DNA of 64,000 nt from contig NZ_JANQBB010000001.1 in NCBI RefSeq assembly GCF_024721975.1, forward strand, positions 310,001 through 374,000, in the 5' to 3' direction. The number at the start of each line of letters is the position of its first letter. Position 1 is the first letter of the stretch. Under the pieces are notes generated by a model. It saw only the letters and a list, made by a program, of their open reading frames with translations. It did not search any database and was not told the origin of the DNA. Below, piece by piece: positions 53,216-60,966 of the stretch. Made by a program: the position numbers and the translations under genes. This DNA comes from Paenibacillus endoradicis (GTDB lineage Bacteria > Bacillota > Bacilli > Paenibacillales > Paenibacillaceae).

Positions 53216-54859
53216 GTGGTCGATCTACATAAATATGAATTACCTATTGCTCAAGCATTATCAGCAGATTATATAGAAGGTAAGCAGCAAGTTATCGAAA
53301 CGCTGTATGGCTACTATGCTGGTAATACAGAGGATTGGATTAAGCGCTCGACGAGATTAACCCAATTGCAACATACTCGCGTGGAAAGTAGCTCATTAGC
53401 AAATGTGCTTAAAGCATACAATGAACGTTTGTCTGCAAGTGAAGAAACGTTAGCTAATATTGATCACATTGCACACGGAGCAAAAGTTGTAATTGGTGGA
53501 CAACAAGCTGGTATTTGGACAGGGCCCTTACTAGTTGTCCATAAAGCAGTTTCTGTTATACAAGCAGCATTATCAGCAAGCGAGCAGCTACAAGAGAAAG
53601 TAGTTCCTGTATTTTGGATTGCTGGTGAAGATCATGATTGGGATGAAGTGAATCATACTTATTTGATCTCAACAGAACAGCAATTGAAAAAACTATCTAT
53701 AAATAGAGATGCTTCGTTAAGAACATCTGTAAGTCGAACATCCATTAGCACGGAACAATGGCAAGAAGCATTAGAAGAATTGTCACAGCAATTACCAGGA
53801 TCTGAATTTAAAGAGCAGCTTATTCTAGATCTGCAACTAATGGGAGAAAAGTCAACTTCATTATCTGATTTCTTCGGAAATATGTTGAGCGCATTATTTG
53901 CTAAGTACGGGTTAGTACTTATTGATTCTGATGATCCACAAGTTAGAGAAATTGAGAGTAGCATGTTCAATAAGCTATTGAAACGTAATGATGAATTAGA
54001 ACAGGCATATCTTCAATCTGCACAGGCTGTTCGAGATTTAGGTTATTCACTTCAAGCAGATGTAACAGTGAATAGTGCTAACTTGTTTCTATTTGTTGAG
54101 GAAAGTCAAAATGATCGGGTCTTGTTATATAAAGAGAATGGTGAATTCCGTGATCGTAAAAACCAGTATCATTGGACGATGCAACAACTAGAGGAATTGT
54201 TGGAAAACAAACCTCAAAGTTTCAGTAACAACGTATTAACACGTCCGTTAATGCAAGATTATCTATTCCCAGTACTGGCGACTGTACTTGGTCCTGGAGA
54301 AATTTCATATTGGGGCTTAACAAAACAAGCATTTGAAGTTCTAGGAATGGAAATGCCTATTATTGTACCTCGTATGTCATATACACTTGTCGAAGGTATT
54401 ATTGCTAAAAATATGACTAAATACGAATTGTCATTCGCTGATGTGATGGATCATTTCCAAGAGCGTAAGCAACAATGGCTACATGATCAAGATGAATTAC
54501 ATGTTGCAGATCAATTCAAACATGTGAGAGAGCAATTCACAGCAATGTATGCTCCACTCATTGAACTTGCTGGATCGATTCAAAGTGGTTTATCTAAGCT
54601 TGGTGATACAAATATGAACAAAATTATAGAGCAAATGACTTATATGGAAGCAAAGACAGTAGATGCACAGCAGAAACAGTTTGAAGCTGCTATTCGTCAA
54701 TTAGATCGAGTTGAACTTTCGTTGAAACCTAGCGGTAAACCACAAGAACGAGTACTGTCTATGATTTCATATTGGAATAGATATGATAAAGCGTGGTTAG
54801 ATGCAATTTTTGCGGTGACTTATTGTAGAACAGGTGGGCATGAGATAGTATACTTATAG
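53216..54859 (+). CDS. bshC: Bacillithiol biosynthesis cysteine-adding enzyme BshC
   Basis: A 547-residue protein, the usual length. A Rossmann-like core carries VVIGGQQAGIWTGPLLVVHKAVS, VPVFWIAGEDHDWDEVNH (HxxH-like) and RPLMQDYLFPVLATVLGPGEISYW; residues 380-500 form the long coiled coil. It joins cysteine to GlcN-malate to complete bacillithiol. It starts at GTG with GGAGG ten bases upstream. It precedes the division cluster, as in Bacillus (yllA), but here ahcY is inserted between it and mraZ. Confidence 0.95.
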   Translation: MVDLHKYELPIAQALSADYIEGKQQVIETLYGYYAGNTEDWIKRSTRLTQLQHTRVESSSLANVLKAYNERLSASEETLANIDHIAHGAKVVIGGQQAGIWTGPLLVVHKAVSVIQAALSASEQLQEKVVPVFWIAGEDHDWDEVNHTYLISTEQQLKKLSINRDASLRTSVSRTSISTEQWQEALEELSQQLPGSEFKEQLILDLQLMGEKSTSLSDFFGNMLSALFAKYGLVLIDSDDPQVREIESSMFNKLLKRNDELEQAYLQSAQAVRDLGYSLQADVTVNSANLFLFVEESQNDRVLLYKENGEFRDRKNQYHWTMQQLEELLENKPQSFSNNVLTRPLMQDYLFPVLATVLGPGEISYWGLTKQAFEVLGMEMPIIVPRMSYTLVEGIIAKNMTKYELSFADVMDHFQERKQQWLHDQDELHVADQFKHVREQFTAMYAPLIELAGSIQSGLSKLGDTNMNKIIEQMTYMEAKTVDAQQKQFEAAIRQLDRVELSLKPSGKPQERVLSMISYWNRYDKAWLDAIFAVTYCRTGGHEIVYL

Positions 54860-54862
54860 TAT

Positions 54863-54929
54863 AGGAAGTTCAAAAAGCAGACGTTGATAACGAAGATTGG
54901 AACTTTAGTATATTCAGCTTCGAAGCTTC
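54863..54929. repeat. Left-end fragment of the GTTCAAAA repeat
   Basis: GGAAGTTCAAAAAGCAGACG then TTGATAACGAAG and TATATTCAGCTTCGAAG, corresponding to the left third of the element. It ends exactly at a terminator stem, as in truncated copy 4 at 33080. Confidence 0.7.
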
Positions 54930-54973
54930 CATTCATCGGAAGACAAGTATAATCTTCCGATGAATGTTTCTTT
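54930..54973 (+). terminator. Terminator after bshC
   Basis: CATTCATCGGAAG and CTTCCGATGAATG form a 13-base-pair stem; TTTCTTT follows. Confidence 0.8.
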
Positions 54974-55073
54974 CAGATACAATTCAGCTACTTGCCTATT
55001 AGCAAGCGCTCTTGTACTACATATAATAAGTTGTTGGTTCAAATTCATTATTGTTAATTATAGGAGGATGATT

Positions 55074-56330
55074 ATGAACGTTTTAGAAAAAAGTATTATT
55101 ACTGACATTTCACTTGCCCCTGAAGGACATTTGAAAATTGATTGGGCAAGTAGTCATATGCCTGTCTTGAATGAAGTACGTGCACAGTTTGAGAAAGAAC
55201 AACCTTTCAAAGGGTTGAAGGTTTCAATTTCTTTGCATTTAGAAGCGAAGACAGCTTACTTAGCTAAAGTCGTTCAGGCAGGTGGAGCAGAGGTTACGAT
55301 TACAGGAAGTAATCCACTTTCAACACAAGATGATATTTGTGCAGCTTTGGTAGAAGATGGTATAACTGTTTTCGGCAAATATAATCCATCTCCAGAAGAA
55401 TTCAAGATGCTTAATATGAAAGCTTTGGAAAGTAATCCTGATCTAATCATTGATGATGGTGGAGACCTTGTTACATTATTGCATACTGAAAGCAAACAAC
55501 ATGCAGTTAATGTACGCGGTGGTGCTGAAGAAACGACAACGGGTATCATCCGTTTGAAAGCTTTGGAAAAAGAAGGAACACTTACTTTTCCGATGGTTGC
55601 TGTAAATGATGCATACTGCAAATACTTGTTCGATAACCGTTATGGTACAGGACAATCTGTATTTGATGGAATAAATGGTACTACTAACTTAGTTATCGCT
55701 GGTAAAACAGTAGTAGTCGCTGGTTATGGTTGGTGTGGTAAAGGTGTTGCAATGCGTGCTAAAGGTCTTGGTGCCAGCGTTGTTGTAACAGAAATAGATC
55801 CGATTAAAGCTGTTGAAGCTTACATGGATGGTTTCAAAGTTATGCCAATGGTAGAAGCAGCGAAAATTGGTGATTTATTCGTTACAGTAACAGGTAACCG
55901 TGATGTTATTCGTAAAGAGCATTATGAAGTGATGAAAGACGGAGCGATTCTTTCGAACGCTGGTCACTTTGATGTAGAAGTGAACAAAGTAGACCTTGAC
56001 GCAATGAGTGTGGGCAAACGTACTGTTCGCCGTAATATCGAGGAATACAAACTAGCAGATGGTCGCAAATTCTATTTACTTGCAGAAGGTCGTCTTGTAA
56101 ATCTAGCTGCTGGTGATGGTCATCCCGCAGAAATTATGGATATGACGTTTGCACTTCAAGCGTTAAGCTTGAAATATGTAAATGATCAATACAAAGCAAT
56201 TGGTAAGCAAGTTGTTAATGTCCCTTACGACATTGATCAACAAGTTGCTAATTTGAAATTAGAAGCGCTTGGCATGGGGATTGACTCTTTAACGCAAGAT
56301 CAAGTGGCTTATCTTGATAGCTGGGAATAA
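55074..56330 (+). CDS. ahcY: S-adenosylhomocysteine hydrolase-type enzyme (archaeal/Thermotoga-like form)
   Basis: A 418-residue protein with all major AhcY blocks: DDGGDLVTLLH, EETTTGIIRLKAL, the Lys-containing KYLFDNRYGTGQS, NAD motif VAGYGWCGKG, EIDPIKAVEA, SNAGHFDVEV and LAEGRLVNLAAGDGHP. The substrate-loop insertion and the C-terminal Lys-x-x-x-Tyr extension of eukaryotic/proteobacterial AhcY are missing, which is the form found in archaea and Thermotoga, where S-inosylhomocysteine can be the substrate. The ATG at 55074 follows AGGAGG; the frame extends upstream through a terminator. The setting between bshC and mraZ is unusual. Confidence 0.93.
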   Translation: MNVLEKSIITDISLAPEGHLKIDWASSHMPVLNEVRAQFEKEQPFKGLKVSISLHLEAKTAYLAKVVQAGGAEVTITGSNPLSTQDDICAALVEDGITVFGKYNPSPEEFKMLNMKALESNPDLIIDDGGDLVTLLHTESKQHAVNVRGGAEETTTGIIRLKALEKEGTLTFPMVAVNDAYCKYLFDNRYGTGQSVFDGINGTTNLVIAGKTVVVAGYGWCGKGVAMRAKGLGASVVVTEIDPIKAVEAYMDGFKVMPMVEAAKIGDLFVTVTGNRDVIRKEHYEVMKDGAILSNAGHFDVEVNKVDLDAMSVGKRTVRRNIEEYKLADGRKFYLLAEGRLVNLAAGDGHPAEIMDMTFALQALSLKYVNDQYKAIGKQVVNVPYDIDQQVANLKLEALGMGIDSLTQDQVAYLDSWE

Positions 56331-56351
56331 AAAATAAATAAAATAATTAGA

Positions 56352-56384
56352 GAATCCTGCTTATAAAAGCAGGATTTTTCTTTT
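56352..56384 (+). terminator. Terminator after ahcY
   Basis: AATCCTGCTT and AAGCAGGATT form a perfect stem; TTTCTTTT follows. Confidence 0.9.
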
Positions 56385-56410
56385 GTGTGGCGAAATAGTC
56401 TTACTTAGTG

Positions 56411-56455
56411 GTGGAAAGTGGAGCGAAGTGGAGTGAAAAGGGGAAGGGGTGGAGC
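56411..56455 (+). promoter_or_regulatory. Ten-base-period GTGGA repeats, candidate MraZ operator
   Basis: GTGGA occurs at 411, 418, 428 and 449 (relative to 56000), with a weaker G-rich unit near 438, giving AGTGGAGCGA-AGTGGAGTGA direct repeats on one face of the helix. MraZ binds several direct G-rich repeats just upstream of its own gene, so this is the expected autoregulatory site. Confidence 0.65.
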
Positions 56456-56461
56456 GAAATT

Positions 56462-56899
56462 ATGTTTATGGGAGAATATCAACATAGCATTGACGACAAA
56501 GGTCGTATTATAATCCCAGCTAAATTTCGTGATCAACTCGGATCAACCTTTGTAGCAACACGCGGCTTAGATAATTGCTTGTTCATATATCCTGCAAGTG
56601 AGTGGGTAGTATTAGAGCAAAAATTAAAAACTTTACCATTAATGAAAGCAGATGCACGTGCCTTTACAAGGTTTTTCTTCTCTGGCGCGATCGAATGTGA
56701 TTTGGATAAGCAGGGTCGTATCAATCTACCTCAACATCTAAGAGAGTATGCAAAGCTTGAAAAAGATTGCATGGTATTAGGTGTTTCCAATCGGGTAGAG
56801 GTATGGAGTAAGTCATCTTGGGAAGGCTATTATGAAGAATCAGAGCAAACATTTAATGAGATCGCTGAAAAACTTGTAGACTTTGATTTTAATTTCTAA
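56462..56899 (+). CDS. mraZ: Division/cell-wall cluster transcriptional repressor MraZ
   Basis: A 145-residue protein with two SpoVT/AbrB-like halves, each with the DxxxR signature: [20 protein letters not shown] and [19 protein letters not shown]. It forms a ring-shaped multimer and controls the dcw operon. I start at the ATG at 56462 after GGGGTGGAG; the frame reaches back through the operator repeats. First gene of the cluster mraZ-rsmH-ftsL-PBP. Confidence 0.95.
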   Translation: MFMGEYQHSIDDKGRIIIPAKFRDQLGSTFVATRGLDNCLFIYPASEWVVLEQKLKTLPLMKADARAFTRFFFSGAIECDLDKQGRINLPQHLREYAKLEKDCMVLGVSNRVEVWSKSSWEGYYEESEQTFNEIAEKLVDFDFNF

Positions 56900-56927
56900 T
56901 AGGACAACATGAATTGGGGGATTTAAC

Positions 56928-57878
56928 GTGTTTTTGCATACAACAGTTTTATTGGAGGAAGCAGTCAAAGGGCTTAACATTAAGCCTAATGGAATATATG
57001 TCGACTGTACGCTTGGTGGAGCGGGACATAGCCAGCTAATTGCCGCATCATTAGGGGATCAGGGACGTCTTATTGCTTTCGACCAGGACGACTGGGCACA
57101 TGAGAATGCAAAGGTTAAGCTTGCCCCTTATATGGATAAAGTTACGCTTGTTCGCAGCAATTTCCGCTATCTTGAACAGGAGTTAAAGCATTGCAATGTA
57201 CCTATGTTGGACGGAGTTCCACAAGTTGATGGTATTTTATTCGATTTGGGTGTTTCCAGCCCTCAGCTTGACGAAGCAGAACGTGGATTCAGTTATAATC
57301 AAGACGCTCCATTAGATATGCGTATGGATCGTGACGAGGAATTGACGGCTTATCATATTGTGAACGAGTGGGATGAAAGAGATATTGCTCGTATTCTTGA
57401 TCGATATGGAGAAGAAAAGTTTGCTCGCAACATCGCTCGTTCCATTGTGAAAATCCGCCAGACTAATGCGATTGAATCAACGGAACAATTAGCAGAGATT
57501 GTGAAAAATGCAATTCCTGCAGCTACTAGACGTACTGGAGGGCATCCTGCTAAGCGTTCATTCCAAGCACTCCGAATAGCTGTGAATGATGAGCTTGGTT
57601 CAGAGGAAGAAGCTTTAGAAGCAGCAGTGCGTTGCACAGCTCCTGAAGGAAGAATTTCCGTAATAACATTCCATTCGTTAGAAGATCGTATTTGCAAACA
57701 AACATTTGTTAAATACGTAGAAAAATGTTCTTGCCCACCTGATTTTCCAATGTGTGTTTGTGGTACGAAAGGTAAGTTGAAATTAATAACACGTAAGCCA
57801 ATCTTGCCAAGTGAGCTAGAGATTGAACAAAACTTACGAGCAAGATCAGCCAAATTAAGAATAGCAGAAAAGCTGTAG
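56928..57878 (+). CDS. rsmH: 16S rRNA (cytosine-1402-N4)-methyltransferase RsmH
   Basis: A 316-residue SAM-dependent methyltransferase. [13 protein letters not shown] is the SAM motif, [19 protein letters not shown] and PLDMRMD are family blocks, and [18 protein letters not shown] and [10 protein letters not shown] lie in the C-terminal part. A CxC-x-CxC cluster near residue 270 ([12 protein letters not shown]) is usual. GTG start behind GGGGG. Confidence 0.96.
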   Translation: MFLHTTVLLEEAVKGLNIKPNGIYVDCTLGGAGHSQLIAASLGDQGRLIAFDQDDWAHENAKVKLAPYMDKVTLVRSNFRYLEQELKHCNVPMLDGVPQVDGILFDLGVSSPQLDEAERGFSYNQDAPLDMRMDRDEELTAYHIVNEWDERDIARILDRYGEEKFARNIARSIVKIRQTNAIESTEQLAEIVKNAIPAATRRTGGHPAKRSFQALRIAVNDELGSEEEALEAAVRCTAPEGRISVITFHSLEDRICKQTFVKYVEKCSCPPDFPMCVCGTKGKLKLITRKPILPSELEIEQNLRARSAKLRIAEKL

Positions 57879-57890
57879 GGGGGATTAATC

Positions 57891-58292
57891 GTGGCCTATC
57901 AATATGGTAATTTAGCAGTGAAACCTAAGCGTAAAGAACAAGAAGAGTACATCATACGTGAAACAAAGAAAAAAGTCGTTCGTAAAAAACCTATACCAGC
58001 AGGGGAAAAAGTATTATATCTTGCCGCTGTACTATTAGCAGTTATCATCTCAGGAGTTATCATATTTAGGTATGCTGATATTTACTATGGTAATTTGCAA
58101 GCTAAGCAAATTAATAGTGAAATGAAAGCAATGACGATTGAGGTTGAACAACTACAGCGTGAAGTTCAAACGTTAAGTGATCCTGAACGCATTCGTGAGT
58201 TTGCGGAATCTTTAGGAATGGTAAGTAGCCTAGATACAGGAATCATTGTCAAGAAGCCGAGCTCATCTGGAGCAACGGCAAAGCTTGAATAG
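57891..58292 (+). CDS. ftsL: Cell division protein FtsL
   Basis: A 133-residue bitopic protein: a basic cytoplasmic start (RKEQEEYIIRETKKKVVRKK), one membrane helix (about residues 43-60) and an extracytoplasmic heptad region (INSEMKAMTIEVEQLQREVQTLSDPERIREFAESLGM), the FtsL leucine-zipper pattern. It joins the FtsB/DivIB divisome complex. GTG start, 12 bases after rsmH. Confidence 0.92.
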   Translation: MAYQYGNLAVKPKRKEQEEYIIRETKKKVVRKKPIPAGEKVLYLAAVLLAVIISGVIIFRYADIYYGNLQAKQINSEMKAMTIEVEQLQREVQTLSDPERIREFAESLGMVSSLDTGIIVKKPSSSGATAKLE

Positions 58293-58304
58293 GAAGTGAT
58301 AGAG

Positions 58305-60572
58305 ATGATAAAACGAATTAAATTACGTACACTACTACTTGGAGGGGTAATCACCCTCCTTTTTCTCTTTCTTATTTTTCATATTTATAAAGTTCAAGTA
58401 GTAGAAGGGTCGATGTGGCTGCAATTAGCAGAAAAACGTTGGTCTACTTCGGAAACTTTCAAATCAAAGCGAGGTACTATTACAGACCGCTCAGGTAATG
58501 TACTTGCGATGGATGCTATAGCATATAACGTGTCTATTAATCCAAAATTGATCCATGGTGCTGGAATAGAAGATGAAGTGTCTGAGGCGTTAAAGACGAT
58601 TCTTGGTATGCCAGAGGATACGGTTAATTCTAATGTGAATGCTAAGCGTGATGATGGAACTTATTACTCTAATCGTGAATTACGTAAAGGCGGCTGGCAA
58701 ATCGAAAAAGAAGTGGCCGATCAATTGAAAGCATTCTCGGATGAATTGAAAAAGAAATTATCTATGGAAAAAAAAGCGGCAGATACAGGCATTTATATCG
58801 AAGAGACCTATGAGCGTATCTACCCACAACATAAAATAGCGTCTCAATTAATAGGTTATATTAGTATTGATGGTGAGAATAAGATGGGTGTGGAATCGAC
58901 ATTCAATGACTTATTAACTGGATCTGATGGTCATATTTCCTACCAAAAGGATGGTCAGAAAGTTCAGATCGCTGGTAGTGATGTAGAATATGTTGCTCCC
59001 AAAAATGGGCAGAAGATTGAATTAACAATAGATGCTGATATTCAAGGTTATGCTGAAGAAGCTCTTCGTAGTGTTGTTCAACAGTATAGTCCGAAAAGTG
59101 CTACTGCTATTGTTGCAGATCCTAATACGATGGAAATTTTAGCGATGGCTAATATGCCAGATTTCGATCCGAATAACTATGGAGATAGCGATTATAGTAA
59201 CATGTACAATCATGCTGTTGGCTCGCTGTATGAGCCTGGTTCGACTTTCAAGATTGTAACGTTAGCTGCAGCTATTGAAGAAGGCGTATTTGACCCAGAT
59301 GAGTTATATCAATCAGGTTCGATCTATGTTCCTGGCGATCCAAATCCGATTCGTGATCATAACAGATATGGTTGGGGTAAAATTTCTTTTCTGCAAGGAT
59401 TGAAATTTTCCAGTAACGTTGCCTTTGTTAAATTAGGATTTGAACGTCTTGGTGGCGAGAAGTTGAAAGCGTACTTTAATAATTTCGGGTTTGCTCAAAA
59501 AACAGGAATTGAAATTCCTAACGAAGCAGTAGGTACAATTCGCTTCCAATATAATCGTGAGATTGCTGCCGCTGCCTTTGGACAAGGTGGTGTCGTAGTA
59601 ACACCAATTCAACAGATAGCAGCAGTTGCTGCCGTTGCTAACGGCGGAGAATTAATGCAGCCATATATTGTGAAAAGTAAAACAGACCCAACTACACAAA
59701 CAACGATTGTAACAGAACCAACCACTGTTCGTAGAGTTATTTCTGAGGAATCCTCTAAACTTGCCAATGAGTACTTAGAACAAGTAGTATCCGATCGAAT
59801 TGATGGTACTGGTCGTAACGCTTATATTGAAGGTTATCGTGTGGCTGGAAAAACTGGTACAGCACAAAAGGTAATTGGTAATAAGTATTCGTCTGATAAG
59901 TACGTCGTTTCCTTCATAGGATATGCACCAGTAGATGATCCGCAACTAATCGTTTTAGTAATAGTAGATGAGCCTAACGATAAAAACGCTGGTGGTAGTA
60001 AAGTAGCTGCACCAGTATTCCGTGAAATTATGCTGAAAAGTTTAAGAAAGCTTAATATTGCTCCTAACTATGAAAATATTGCAGTAGAAGAAGGCGAAAC
60101 ACCGACAGAAGTAATGATAACTACACCTGATGTTACAGGGATGAAAGGAGGACTTGCCAAAGAAAAACTTAAAAACGCAGGTCTTCCATTCGAATTTATT
60201 GGTGATGGTTCTATTGTAGAACAACAGATTCCTACTGCTGGAACGCTAGTTCATCCGACTCAAACCGTCTACCTAGTGACTGAGCAGAAAGAGAATCTGA
60301 GCATACCTGATCTTACAGGTGTATCGCTACGTGATGCTGTAGAAATTGCCGCGTTACTCGGCGTACAACTGAAAATAGAAGGTGCTGGATATGTCTACTC
60401 GCAACAGCTTATCGAAGATGGGAAATCAAAAGTGTTGAACATTATGTTGTCTCCGCTGAAGGAGTCGGAATATTACGTTGATGGAACGTTGGATAAAGCT
60501 GATAAAGATGTGACGGATGGTCTAGACGAGACAGATGATGGTGCAGAAGAACAATCAACATCTGGGGAGTAG
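58305..60572 (+). CDS. pbpB: Penicillin-binding protein 2B-type transpeptidase with two PASTA domains
   Basis: A 755-residue class B PBP. One membrane helix (about residues 9-28) is followed by a dimerisation domain and a transpeptidase domain with SxxK (EPGSTFK), SxN (SSN in KFSSNVAF) and KTGTA, then two PASTA repeats (about residues 605-665 and 667-720) and an acidic tail. It is the division-specific cross-linking enzyme, the FtsI/PBP2B role. The ATG at 58305 fits AGGAAG; a GTG at 58296 overlaps it. It starts 12 bases after ftsL. Confidence 0.95.
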   Translation: MIKRIKLRTLLLGGVITLLFLFLIFHIYKVQVVEGSMWLQLAEKRWSTSETFKSKRGTITDRSGNVLAMDAIAYNVSINPKLIHGAGIEDEVSEALKTILGMPEDTVNSNVNAKRDDGTYYSNRELRKGGWQIEKEVADQLKAFSDELKKKLSMEKKAADTGIYIEETYERIYPQHKIASQLIGYISIDGENKMGVESTFNDLLTGSDGHISYQKDGQKVQIAGSDVEYVAPKNGQKIELTIDADIQGYAEEALRSVVQQYSPKSATAIVADPNTMEILAMANMPDFDPNNYGDSDYSNMYNHAVGSLYEPGSTFKIVTLAAAIEEGVFDPDELYQSGSIYVPGDPNPIRDHNRYGWGKISFLQGLKFSSNVAFVKLGFERLGGEKLKAYFNNFGFAQKTGIEIPNEAVGTIRFQYNREIAAAAFGQGGVVVTPIQQIAAVAAVANGGELMQPYIVKSKTDPTTQTTIVTEPTTVRRVISEESSKLANEYLEQVVSDRIDGTGRNAYIEGYRVAGKTGTAQKVIGNKYSSDKYVVSFIGYAPVDDPQLIVLVIVDEPNDKNAGGSKVAAPVFREIMLKSLRKLNIAPNYENIAVEEGETPTEVMITTPDVTGMKGGLAKEKLKNAGLPFEFIGDGSIVEQQIPTAGTLVHPTQTVYLVTEQKENLSIPDLTGVSLRDAVEIAALLGVQLKIEGAGYVYSQQLIEDGKSKVLNIMLSPLKESEYYVDGTLDKADKDVTDGLDETDDGAEEQSTSGE

Positions 60573-60966
60573 TATTAATCTTGAACAAGGAATTCTCTAA
60601 TGCATGCTAACTTTTGCGAGTGTGGCGCTACGGTGACCAATCGCTGTTTCTATCGCAGTTGTCCTCGGATTTAATAAATCCGAGGACAAAAACGACTGCT
60701 ATCGTTTTTCCATGAGCGATTAGTCCTCTTTCGCTACTATGTGCGGGGTAGCAGCGTCTCACAATCAAAATAATTTTGTCATGCAATAAGCGGTAGTTAC
60801 ACTCATGAGTCCGAATGGTACAGGTTCTATCTTGTCCGAATTATGAATAGCATGTAGAGAGCAAAGTAACGCTTTTGCTATGTATGTTCTTAATTCAAGC
60901 TTACGATGTACTTTTATTTCCATAGCTATTATGGAGAAGTGCAGAAAAGTTGTAGGGGGATAGAGT
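60573..60966. other. Gap between the PBP2B and spoVD genes with a long hairpin
   Basis: Nearly 400 bases without a gene. At 60632-60726 there is an imperfect long hairpin whose centre, TTGTCCTCGGATTTA and its exact complement, is perfect over 15 base pairs; AATCGCT and AGCGATT pair further out. The rest shows short inverted repeats (AGCAAA/TTTTGCT near 60860) but no recognised promoter. Confidence 0.55.
60632..60726. repeat. Long imperfect hairpin, possible second element family
   Basis: Perfect inner arms at 60659-60673 and 60675-60689, with a single-base centre. Beyond this, CTATCGCAGT and ACTGCTATCG, then AATCGCT and AGCGATT, pair imperfectly. It is unrelated in sequence to the GTTCAAAA family and has a weak T-tract (TTTTTCC), so it is more an element-like hairpin than a simple terminator. 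Confidence 0.5.

Noticed and set aside
60042..60224. Minus-strand frames inside the PBP genes
   Set aside because: They are complementary-strand shadows of conserved coding sequence with no starts of their own.
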